Assembly: GCA_016208665.1 (NCBI GenBank)
Contig: JACQXT010000026.1
Location: forward strand, 1-11,097
Length of the DNA stretch: 11,097 bases
Source: Chitinivibrionia bacterium
GTDB lineage: Bacteria > Krumholzibacteriota > Krumholzibacteriia > WVZY01
Reading direction: 5' to 3'
Shown in pieces: positions 1-6,116 of the stretch. Positions within the stretch are counted from its first letter, which is position 1. Each line of letters starts with the position of its first letter. Both the position numbers and the translations under genes were made by a program. The notes beneath the pieces are model-generated. The model saw only the letters and a list, made by a program, of their open reading frames with translations, was not told the DNA's origin and searched no databases.

Positions 1-186
1 AATCTTGGTTTCGTGTACCACCAGGCTGGATTGGCACGCACGGCGCATGAGAGCTTCAAGGAAGCCCTCAAGTGGGATCCGGAGAACCCGATAGCGCTGA
101 AATACTTCTACAACGCGGACAAGGGCGGCAAGTCAACCATCATGGGCGGACTGAAGTCCCTTTTCAAGCGTTCCCCGTCGAAATAG
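1..186 (+). CDS. C-terminal end of a TPR-repeat protein (5' partial)
   Basis: The frame is open from base 1 to a TAG at 184-186 and gives the last 61 residues of a protein that starts outside the window. The segment 'ARTAHESFKEALKWDPENP' has the helix-turn-helix spacing of a tetratricopeptide repeat, with the typical A..F..AL..DP.NP pattern. TPRs are protein-interaction scaffolds. A Gly/Lys-rich tail follows ('DKGGKS', then 'GGLKSLFKRSPSK'). The visible part contains no catalytic motif and no membrane segment, so the overall function cannot be read. The next gene begins 116 bases downstream behind its own possible promoter, so co-transcription is uncertain. The coding frame is clear; the TPR call rests on a single repeat. 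Confidence 0.7.
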   Translation, partial: NLGFVYHQAGLARTAHESFKEALKWDPENPIALKYFYNADKGGKSTIMGGLKSLFKRSPSK

Positions 187-246
187 CCGTTCATCGTGCC
201 GGCGCGGCTGCAGCACGTGCACGGGCCATCCTCCTAAAAAGATACG

Positions 247-276
247 TTGACAGGCGCCGGGGTCCTTCTGTACTCT
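247..276 (+). promoter_or_regulatory. Possible sigma70-type promoter upstream of the propeller gene
   Basis: A perfect -35 hexamer TTGACA lies at 247-252. It is followed after 18 bases by TACTCT (271-276), a 4/6 match to TATAAT. It sits in the 116-base gap after the TPR gene and would give a leader of about 20 nt before the ATG at 303. Found by eye from consensus only. Confidence 0.4.
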
Positions 277-302
277 GGTGTCAGCTCCATTCGTCGACGC
301 CC

Positions 303-2231
303 ATGAACAGACAGATCATTTTCACACCCGAAAAAGAAGCTTCGAGGGACCTTACCTATTCGGAGTACTCCAGCTGCAAGCAGAGTATCCATATTCTGTT
401 TCAGGATAAGGGACTCGAGGGATACGAATTTCTGCTCAAAGCCTACCGCGCCGCCATTTCCGCGTACTTGTCGTTTCATAAAATCGAGAGTCCGGCGCGC
501 TTTCTCCGCACGCTGGTCTCACGGTTCGATGTCCTGGCGCGAGAGGCGCGGCTCGCCCCTAGCGAATATCAGAATTTTGGAGCTCATATTATCGTTAATA
601 CCGGAAGGATGCTCTGGCTCTTGTCCTCCGACGAACGGAGCGTTCACATCGGTTCGGCCGGGCGGCAGGTCTCCTGCGCGGATGCCGGCAGGCATCTGCT
701 GTCCGAAGTGGCCGTCGTGGACTCGGGCGGACAAACCGAGCTCTTTCCTTCGAGCATCAAGGATTGCATGAGGCTCTATGCCATAACGCCGCCCGCGGAC
801 GAAGACGTCGATCTCGTGATCGGATGCGGGGAAGCCGAGCGGAACTCCGTATTCGAAAGTTTGCGGATGCTGTCTCCGAAAACGGCGGAGCCGGGCGGTC
901 CCCTGAAACAGTATATTCCCCTCAAGTACCTCAACAAGAAAGTGATTGCAATTTCACTCTCGCGCAGTCGCGACGCGCTCGAGACGCCCGTGCCGCGCGG
1001 GATCCCCGTGGCTCTTGCCGGCGCTTCGCATCGGAATATTCCCGCGATAACGCTCTACGCGGTATTGATCGCGACCATCGTTCTAGCGCTTTTCTGGGGG
1101 GCGCAGAAATTGACGGGGCAACGGCCGGAGAGGGAGCATACGCCTGCCATGGAATCGCGCATAGCCGCGGATTCCCACCTCGGCGCCGCAGCGGAGGAGG
1201 CTCCGCCGGCCGAACCCGAGCACTCCGGGCTCCGAGGGGGCGGCGCCGCTCATGAACTCGCTCTCCTGTGGAATCGCAGTTTCAAGAGCGCCGTTACCTC
1301 CTCTCCGGCCGCCGCCGGAGACGCGGTGGTATTCGGATGCAGGGATGGCAAACTCTATGCTCTGAACTCGCTCAGCGGGGAGCCGAAATGGAACTACGCC
1401 GCTTCCGCGGGCATCGGGGCGTCCCCCGCGGTTCTGGGGGAGCGGGTCGTCTGCGCGGACTACCGGGGAAATGTCTTTTGCCTGAATTCCGGCGACGGGT
1501 CCGCGGCATGGAAACGCACGCTCCCGGGAAAGATAAGCAGCTCTCCGCTCATCGTGGAGCAGAAAGTGATCGCGGGATGCTATGACGGATATGTCTACTG
1601 CCTTGCGCTCGGCGACGGAGCAATGCTCTGGCGGTTCAAAACGGGCGGAATCGTGCGCGCCTCTCCCGCATCGAACGGAAGCCTCGTGATCGCGCCGTCG
1701 CACGACGGCATCGTGTACGGGATTTCTCTCGGAACCGGCGCCGAACGCTGGCGCCACGAGATACGGATCGATCTCGAGAGTTCTCCGGCGGTATCCGGGA
1801 CGCGGGTGGTCATGGGCGGACCGGATGGAACGATTCGAGCGCTCGATCCCGTATCCGGAACCTCACTATGGAAAACAACGGCCGGCGGCGCGGTGAAGTC
1901 GGGTGTTTCAATCTCAGGCGACCGCGTATATGCCGGTTCGAACGACGGACACCTGTACTGTCTCTCTCTCGAGACAGGATCGATCCTGTGGAGATTCAAG
2001 ACGGGCGACATCGTTCTCTCGCGGTCCTGCGTTTTCGACGGCATCGCATTGTGCGCGTCGTACGACGGCACCCTGTATATGCTGGATGCCGAAACCGGAG
2101 AGCAGCTCGATGCGTATTCGACGAAGGCGCAGATCTATTCGTCGCCCCTCGTCATCGGCGATTTGGTTTATTTCGGCAATAACGCGGGCGGCATGTACTG
2201 CCTGCGGATCGTCCGGAAAAGCGCCGTATAG
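303..2231 (+). CDS. Membrane-anchored PQQ/BamB-like eight-bladed beta-propeller protein
   Basis: This is a 642-residue protein in three parts. Residues 1-245 are a soluble domain I do not recognise with certainty. Residues about 246-265 (LYAVLIATIVLALFWG core) form a single transmembrane helix. A linker rich in Ala, Glu and Pro (about 270-318) leads into eight propeller blades (323-642). Each blade has a PQQ-like pattern: W at the start, 'SSP' in the middle, then 'DG.vY.L....G'. There is no signal peptide, so an N-in/C-out topology with the propeller in the periplasm or outside is likely. PQQ-like propellers occur in quinoprotein dehydrogenases and in BamB-type scaffold proteins. I see no dehydrogenase partner or PQQ-ligand signature, so a structural or binding role is more likely. 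The frame is open upstream to an ATG at 72, but that overlaps the TPR gene. ATG 303 is the first sensible start, although no Shine-Dalgarno precedes it. Propeller assignment is confident; the role is unknown. Confidence 0.85.
   Translation: MNRQIIFTPEKEASRDLTYSEYSSCKQSIHILFQDKGLEGYEFLLKAYRAAISAYLSFHKIESPARFLRTLVSRFDVLAREARLAPSEYQNFGAHIIVNTGRMLWLLSSDERSVHIGSAGRQVSCADAGRHLLSEVAVVDSGGQTELFPSSIKDCMRLYAITPPADEDVDLVIGCGEAERNSVFESLRMLSPKTAEPGGPLKQYIPLKYLNKKVIAISLSRSRDALETPVPRGIPVALAGASHRNIPAITLYAVLIATIVLALFWGAQKLTGQRPEREHTPAMESRIAADSHLGAAAEEAPPAEPEHSGLRGGGAAHELALLWNRSFKSAVTSSPAAAGDAVVFGCRDGKLYALNSLSGEPKWNYAASAGIGASPAVLGERVVCADYRGNVFCLNSGDGSAAWKRTLPGKISSSPLIVEQKVIAGCYDGYVYCLALGDGAMLWRFKTGGIVRASPASNGSLVIAPSHDGIVYGISLGTGAERWRHEIRIDLESSPAVSGTRVVMGGPDGTIRALDPVSGTSLWKTTAGGAVKSGVSISGDRVYAGSNDGHLYCLSLETGSILWRFKTGDIVLSRSCVFDGIALCASYDGTLYMLDAETGEQLDAYSTKAQIYSSPLVIGDLVYFGNNAGGMYCLRIVRKSAV
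1269..2228 (+). repeat. Eight tandem 120-bp propeller units (8 x 40 residues) inside the coding sequence
   Basis: TGG (Trp) codons occur at 1269, 1389, 1509, 1629, 1749, 1869 and 1989, exactly 120 bases apart. The eighth unit begins at 2109 with GAT (Asp) in the Trp position. Eight units of 120 bases end at the last sense codon before the stop. Unit sequences have diverged and are recognisable mainly at the protein level (W at position 1, small residues around 'SSP', 'DG' near position 27, 'Y.L' shortly after). Units 4 and 7 share the opening 'LWRFKTG'. These units are the blades of the beta-propeller. Confidence 0.85.
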
Positions 2232-2239
2232 GCTGTTTC

Positions 2240-2260
2240 CCGCCGAGATTTTTCCGGCGG
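2240..2260 (+). terminator. Hairpin after the propeller gene, weak terminator candidate
   Basis: CCGCCG (2240-2245) can pair perfectly with CGGCGG (2255-2260) across a 9-base loop, starting 8 bases after the stop codon. The position suits transcript termination. The downstream bases on the + strand are CAGAAAAAG, with no T tract, so it is not a canonical intrinsic terminator. It may be a 3'-end stabilising hairpin. Confidence 0.3.
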
Positions 2261-2397
2261 CAGAAAAAGAGGTGTGTTGCGCCGGCACTCATCCGGCACG
2301 TATGTGTATACATTCCCGTACGAATCAACGTCCTGGCACAGGCATCCGTGCTCACGGGATACAAGATCCGCTCACCGTATCAAGGAGGCCGCGGCTC

Positions 2398-2598
2398 ATG
2401 CATAACGGGACCATCAAGTACTTCAACGAATTGAAGGGATATGGATTCATCTCCAGCGACGACGAGAGGAGCATTTTCGTACACCATTCATCCATAGAAG
2501 GCCGGGGGTATCGAACTCTGGAAGAGGGCCAGCGGGTGCGTTTCGACGTGAAACAGAGCAGGCTCGGACTCGAAGCGAAGAACGTGAGAAGAATATAG
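2398..2598 (+). CDS. Cold-shock domain protein (CspA family)
   Basis: This encodes a 66-residue single cold-shock domain, the normal length for the family. Both nucleic-acid-binding motifs are clear: RNP1 'KGYGFI' (13-18) and RNP2 'IFVHHS' (26-31). The family C-terminal pattern is present as 'GLEAKNV'. Such proteins bind single-stranded RNA or DNA in the cytoplasm and act as RNA chaperones or transcription antiterminators. The ATG at 2398 is fixed by a strong Shine-Dalgarno AAGGAGG (2382-2388) nine bases upstream, the best ribosome site in this half of the window. The 166-base gap before it holds no gene. A long leader would fit cold-shock mRNAs, but I could not identify a convincing promoter. 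It lies between the propeller gene and secA with no obvious functional link. Confidence 0.93.
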   Translation: MHNGTIKYFNELKGYGFISSDDERSIFVHHSSIEGRGYRTLEEGQRVRFDVKQSRLGLEAKNVRRI

Positions 2599-2606
2599 GG
2601 CGCGCC

Positions 2607-2621
2607 GTTCGTCCCCCGAAC
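2607..2621 (+). other. Small hairpin downstream of the cold-shock gene
   Basis: GTTCG (2607-2611) and CGAAC (2617-2621) form a perfect 5-bp stem with a 5-base loop, nine bases after the cold-shock stop codon. No T tract follows, so intrinsic termination is not supported. Factor-dependent termination or mRNA 3'-end protection is possible. Confidence 0.25.
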
Positions 2622-2652
2622 AACCGGCTTGCTGCATATAGAAGCCTTCCTC

Positions 2653-2681
2653 TTGCCAAGATACGCAATTTCTGCTAGGTT
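2653..2681 (+). promoter_or_regulatory. Probable extended -10 promoter for secA
   Basis: TTGCCA (2653-2658, 5/6 match to TTGACA) is separated by 17 bases from TAGGTT (2676-2681, 3/6 match). The -10 is preceded by TG at 2673-2674 with one base between, which is the extended -10 arrangement. The predicted start near 2688 would give a leader of roughly 28 nt before the secA ATG at 2716. Spacing and the TG element support it; the weak -10 lowers confidence. Confidence 0.45.
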
Positions 2682-2715
2682 CCAAGCGACCTCAACAGCC
2701 GGGTGCGACCACACT

Positions 2716-5682
2716 ATGCTAGACGGACTGTTTAAAAAGATATTCCGGCCCAAATCGAAGCGCGACTTTGAACGCCACAAAGACGTCCTGCTGCGCGTCA
2801 ATGAATTCGCGGAATCGTTCTACGGCATGGCGCCGGCGGATTTCCCGGCCAAAACCGCGGAATTCAAGCAGCGAGTTTCTAACGGCGAACCGCTCGACAA
2901 CCTTCTTCCGGAGGCTTTCGGGCTCGTGAAGGCCGCATGCAAGTCTCTTGTCGGGGAATCGTGGGATGTGTGCGGACTGCCGATCACATGGGACATGGTT
3001 CCGTACGATGTCCAAGTCGTCGGCGGAATCATCCTTAACGGCGGTTCGATTGCGGAGATGGCGACCGGAGAAGGCAAGACGCTCGTCGCTACGATGCCGC
3101 TCTACCTCAACGCCCTTGCCGGCACAGGGGCCCATCTCGTCACCGTCAACGATTACCTTGCCAAGAGGGATGCGGAATGGATGGGAAAAATCTACGAGCG
3201 GCTTGGATTGACGATTGGATGCATTCAGAGCGATATGCCCAACGACGAACGCATCAAGGCGTATCGTTGCGACATCACCTATGGAACGAACAACGAGTTC
3301 GGATTCGATTACCTGCGCGACAACATGAAAACCCGCGTAGAGGACAAGGTTCAACAGGCGCATTTCTATGCAATCGTCGACGAAGTGGACAGCGTTCTGA
3401 TCGATGAAGCGCGAACGCCGCTCATCATATCCGGACCCATCATGGCGAGCGTCTCCTCCGAGCTGTTCGTGCGACTGAAACCGAAGGTTGAGCACGTCGT
3501 CACCCTGCAGAACCGCATGATCAACTCGCTCCTTTCGGACGCCGAGCGGACGGTGGACGATCCTGACGAGGACTTCGCGCGGTCCGTCCTGATGATACAG
3601 CGCGGCGCGCCGAAGAATTCGCGCTTCCTCAAGCTCAAGCAGCATTCCGGCGTCGATAAGATCATTCTGCGCGCCGAAGCCGATCTGATGCGGGAGAAAA
3701 GCCTTCACCTCCTCGACGAGGAACTCTACTTTGCGATAGATGAGAAGGCGAACACCATCAACCTCACGGAAAAAGGCAGAGAGACGCTGGCTCCCGAGGA
3801 CCGGGAACAATTCGTTCTTCCCGATCTGAGCGAAGAAATCGCGGCCATAGATAGGGATTCGAGCCTTCTCCCCAAGGACAAGATCAAGAAGAAAGATCAA
3901 TGCTACCGCAAATACGGCGAAAAATCCGACGCCATCCATAATTTCAACCAGCTCCTGAAAGCCTACACGCTGTTCGAGCGCGACGTGGAATATGTGGTGC
4001 AGGACGGAAGAGTCATCATCGTGGACGAATTCACGGGCCGCCTGATGCCCGGCAGAAGGTTTTCCGACGGCCTTCACCAGGCGCTCGAAGCAAAAGAGGG
4101 CGTGAAGGTCGAGGGCGAAACGCAGACGCTTGCCACGATCACGCTTCAGAATTACTTCCGCATGTACGAAAGACTGTCGGGCATGACCGGCACCGCGGAA
4201 ACCGAAGCGGAAGAATTTTTCAAAATCTACAAGTTGGATGTATCGGTGATACCGACGAACGAGGATGTTCGCCGCATCGATTACAACGATAGAATATACA
4301 AGACGAAGCGCGAGAAGTATAACGCGATCATCGATGAGATCATCCGGCTGCACGAACAGCCACTGCCCGTTCTCGTCGGCACCGTGAGCGTTGAAGTGTC
4401 GGAAACACTGAGTCGCCTTCTGCAGCGGCGCGGCATCAAGCACAATGTTCTCAACGCGAAATACTACCAGCCAGGACGAGGCACCGACATCAAGCTCGCT
4501 CCCGAAGTGATGAAATGCTCCGAGTGCGGCATCGGCACCGGTGAGACGGCGTGGAAGAGCAAGAGCGGCGCCGTGGACACGCGGGAATGCGAAGCCGACG
4601 TCCCCTGCGGGCTCCACATCATCGGCACCGAGCGCCACGAGGCGCGGCGGATCGATCGACAGCTCCGGGGACGGGCCGGGCGCCAGGGCGATCCGGGAGC
4701 TTCGCTCTTCTTCATGTCTCTCGAGGACGACTTGATGAGGCTTTTCGGCTCGGAGAGGATTTCGACCGTTATGGACCGGATGGGCGCACAAGACGGGGAA
4801 GTGATAACGCACCGGTTGGTAACGCGGGCCATCGAACGAGCCCAGCGGCGCGTCGAGAATCACAACTTCGACATACGAAAACGCCTGCTGGACTACGACG
4901 ACGTCATGAACAAGCAGCGCGAGGTCATATACGGCAGGCGTGACGAGATCATGCGGGCGGCCGACCTTTCCGAAATCACACAGGTCATGATCGACGACTT
5001 GATCGAATCTTCCGTGAGCCGGAGCATCGACACCTCGCAGCTCCAGGAGCACTGGGCGCTGGAGGACTTCCTTTCCGGCCTTGAAACGACGTTTCTTTAC
5101 CCGTTTCCCAGGCCGGAAACGGAGATAGAAACCCTCTCCCTCGAAGCGCTTACCGATTACGTGAAGGAACGCGCCCGTTCGGCGCTCGCGGCCCGGCACA
5201 CCGTCCTCGTCGAAGAACTGGGGAGCGAGGAAATGGTGAGGGAGTTCGGCAAGTACGTGCTTCTCCACACGATCGACGAGAAGTGGATGGATCATCTCCA
5301 CGAACTTGACTACCTCAAGGAAGGCATCCATTTCCGCTCCTACGCACAGAAGGATCCGCTCGTCGAGTACAAGAAGGAAGCGTTCCAGCTCTTTGCCGCC
5401 TTGAACGAGACCATCGACAAGGATGCTCTCACCGCGTTCTTCCATGCCAGGATCAGCACAGAGCGGCGAAGACGCGAACCTCCCTCGGCCACGGCGGTGC
5501 ACAAGGAGACTTCCCATTACGGCGTAGAAAACGCCGGTCTGGGGAGCACTCCTGCCACGAGCGCCGCCCTGAAAACGGCTTCCTCCACTCAACCGCGGCA
5601 AAGGGACGCCGCCAAGGTCGGCAGAAACGATCCATGCCCATGCGGAAGCGGCAAGAAATATAAAAAATGCTGTGGGGCATAA
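2716..5682 (+). CDS. secA: Preprotein translocase ATPase SecA, with an in-frame gap in motif V
   Basis: SecA is the ATPase motor that drives unfolded preproteins through SecYEG at the inner membrane. This 988-residue protein has the family in order. Walker A 'ATGEGKT' is at 116-122 and DEVD at 222-225. The preprotein-binding insertion runs from about 242 to 425. 'VDEFTGR' is at 436-442 and 'GMTGTAE' at 489-495. Motif VI '[13 protein letters not shown]' is at 649-661, followed by the helical scaffold/wing region. The SEC-C zinc tail has C974, C976, C985 and C986. Two features are odd. The family sequence between 'NAK.HQ' and 'GRGTDI' (about 22 residues including 'TIATNMA') is replaced by one Pro at 585-587. 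An insertion with C601, C604, C625 and C631 precedes '[10 protein letters not shown]'. ATG 2716 matches the family N terminus ('[10 protein letters not shown]'); the frame extends upstream to a TTG, but that extra sequence is not SecA-like. No clear Shine-Dalgarno is visible. Family identity is certain; full activity is doubtful if the gap is real. Confidence 0.97.
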   Translation: MLDGLFKKIFRPKSKRDFERHKDVLLRVNEFAESFYGMAPADFPAKTAEFKQRVSNGEPLDNLLPEAFGLVKAACKSLVGESWDVCGLPITWDMVPYDVQVVGGIILNGGSIAEMATGEGKTLVATMPLYLNALAGTGAHLVTVNDYLAKRDAEWMGKIYERLGLTIGCIQSDMPNDERIKAYRCDITYGTNNEFGFDYLRDNMKTRVEDKVQQAHFYAIVDEVDSVLIDEARTPLIISGPIMASVSSELFVRLKPKVEHVVTLQNRMINSLLSDAERTVDDPDEDFARSVLMIQRGAPKNSRFLKLKQHSGVDKIILRAEADLMREKSLHLLDEELYFAIDEKANTINLTEKGRETLAPEDREQFVLPDLSEEIAAIDRDSSLLPKDKIKKKDQCYRKYGEKSDAIHNFNQLLKAYTLFERDVEYVVQDGRVIIVDEFTGRLMPGRRFSDGLHQALEAKEGVKVEGETQTLATITLQNYFRMYERLSGMTGTAETEAEEFFKIYKLDVSVIPTNEDVRRIDYNDRIYKTKREKYNAIIDEIIRLHEQPLPVLVGTVSVEVSETLSRLLQRRGIKHNVLNAKYYQPGRGTDIKLAPEVMKCSECGIGTGETAWKSKSGAVDTRECEADVPCGLHIIGTERHEARRIDRQLRGRAGRQGDPGASLFFMSLEDDLMRLFGSERISTVMDRMGAQDGEVITHRLVTRAIERAQRRVENHNFDIRKRLLDYDDVMNKQREVIYGRRDEIMRAADLSEITQVMIDDLIESSVSRSIDTSQLQEHWALEDFLSGLETTFLYPFPRPETEIETLSLEALTDYVKERARSALAARHTVLVEELGSEEMVREFGKYVLLHTIDEKWMDHLHELDYLKEGIHFRSYAQKDPLVEYKKEAFQLFAALNETIDKDALTAFFHARISTERRRREPPSATAVHKETSHYGVENAGLGSTPATSAALKTASSTQPRQRDAAKVGRNDPCPCGSGKKYKKCCGA

Positions 5683-5766
5683 AGCTATAATACATTGATA
5701 TAAATATAGATACTGCGTATCGGCTCTGCCGGCCCCTGCCTGCCCGGAAAATTATGTTTGCCAAGC

Positions 5767-5788
5767 CCGCCGTGTTGCGGTTATTTTT
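5767..5788 (+). terminator. Weak intrinsic terminator candidate between secA and the Smg-like gene
   Basis: CCGC (5767-5770) pairs with GCGG (5777-5780) around a 6-base loop and is followed directly by TTATTTTT (5781-5788). The layout is that of a Rho-independent terminator, but the stem is only 4 bp, so efficiency would be low. It lies 85 bases after the secA stop. The gap 5683-5834 also holds an AT-rich patch (5684-5712, including TATAAT at 5686-5691 without a recognisable -35) and a 5-bp hairpin GATAC/GTATC at 5709-5721. Confidence 0.35.
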
Positions 5789-5834
5789 CATTCCCTGTTT
5801 AACCTGAATGTTCCGGTTAGGAGCCGAGCTAATA

Positions 5835-6116
5835 ATGATAAGTCGATTGATGGATCTCGTTCTTCTCCTTGCGGAAATGAACGAGCGCGATGACAGACCT
5901 TTGAAAGACATCGGCAAGGAGCCGTCCTTGCAGGGCTATACGTCCGAGGAAATAACCCAGGCCATGTCCTGGATATCTTCAAGCAAGACGGCGGCAAACA
6001 CCTGCATGACCGAGGTCTCCCGGTGCGCGAGCCAGCGTGTGCTCACTACCTGGGAGATATCAATAAACAAGATAAACCTTTTATCAAGCGCCCCATCCAT
6101 CGCGCACTCCTTATGA
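5835..6116 (+). CDS. DUF494/Smg-like small protein, probably C-terminally truncated
   Basis: From ATG 5835 this encodes 93 residues. The N-terminal half resembles the DUF494 (Smg) family: a short hydrophobic helix ('MDLVLLLAEMNE'), then 'GYTSEEITQAMSWIS' (34-48), close to the family's 'G(F/Y)..eEI..AL.WL' pattern. 'QRVLTTWE' (67-74) may match the start of the later conserved block ('RvL...E'). Family members I know are about 150 residues, so the C-terminal part appears lost. The last 25 codons are rich in TCA, TTA and ATA, unlike the neighbouring genes, suggesting decayed or shifted sequence. The stop overlaps the topA ATG (ATGA, 6113-6116), which allows translational coupling. AGGAG at 5819-5823 lies 11 bases before ATG 5835; an ATG at 5808 is also in frame. 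In several bacteria smg sits beside topA or a topA-like gene, which supports the call. The molecular function of Smg is not established. Confidence 0.6.
   Translation: MISRLMDLVLLLAEMNERDDRPLKDIGKEPSLQGYTSEEITQAMSWISSSKTAANTCMTEVSRCASQRVLTTWEISINKINLLSSAPSIAHSL

Noticed and set aside
201..245. AGGAGG followed by ATG on the minus strand between the TPR and propeller genes
   Set aside because: The AGGAGG directly abuts the ATG, which leaves no spacing for a ribosome site, and the reading frame runs back into the TPR gene as an Arg/Ala-rich shadow.
72..302. N-terminal extension of the propeller protein from ATG 72
   Set aside because: It overlaps the TPR gene out of frame, its sequence is low-complexity and Arg/Ala-rich, and the natural start at 303 follows a promoter candidate.
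1903..2598. Cold-shock domain fused to a long N-terminal extension
   Set aside because: The frame is open upstream into the propeller gene, but that part is a shadow. AAGGAGG nine bases before ATG 2398 and the family length fix the start.
2629..2715. SecA start at an upstream TTG
   Set aside because: The 29 extra residues are not SecA-like, and the region holds the promoter candidate; ATG 2716 gives the standard N terminus.
2719..5601. Long minus-strand ORF (960 aa) opposite secA
   Set aside because: It is in exact antisense register with secA and is open because secA avoids TTA, CTA and TCA codons. The product has no recognisable domain, and the + strand gene is unambiguous.
5686..5691. 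Perfect TATAAT just after secA as a promoter for the Smg-like gene and topA
   Set aside because: No -35 or extended -10 element is present at proper spacing, and the hexamer lies in a short AT-rich patch where chance matches are likely.
5735..5762. dif-like site near TTATGTTTGCC (5752-5762)
   Set aside because: The right half resembles the XerD arm of dif, but no XerC arm lies at the required 6-base spacing on the left, so this is a chance half-site.
6023..6112. N-terminal extension of TopA from GTG 6023
   Set aside because: TopA proteins start a few residues before 'VIVESPAKA'. The extra 30 residues lie in the 3' end of the Smg-like ORF in another frame and show no TopA similarity.
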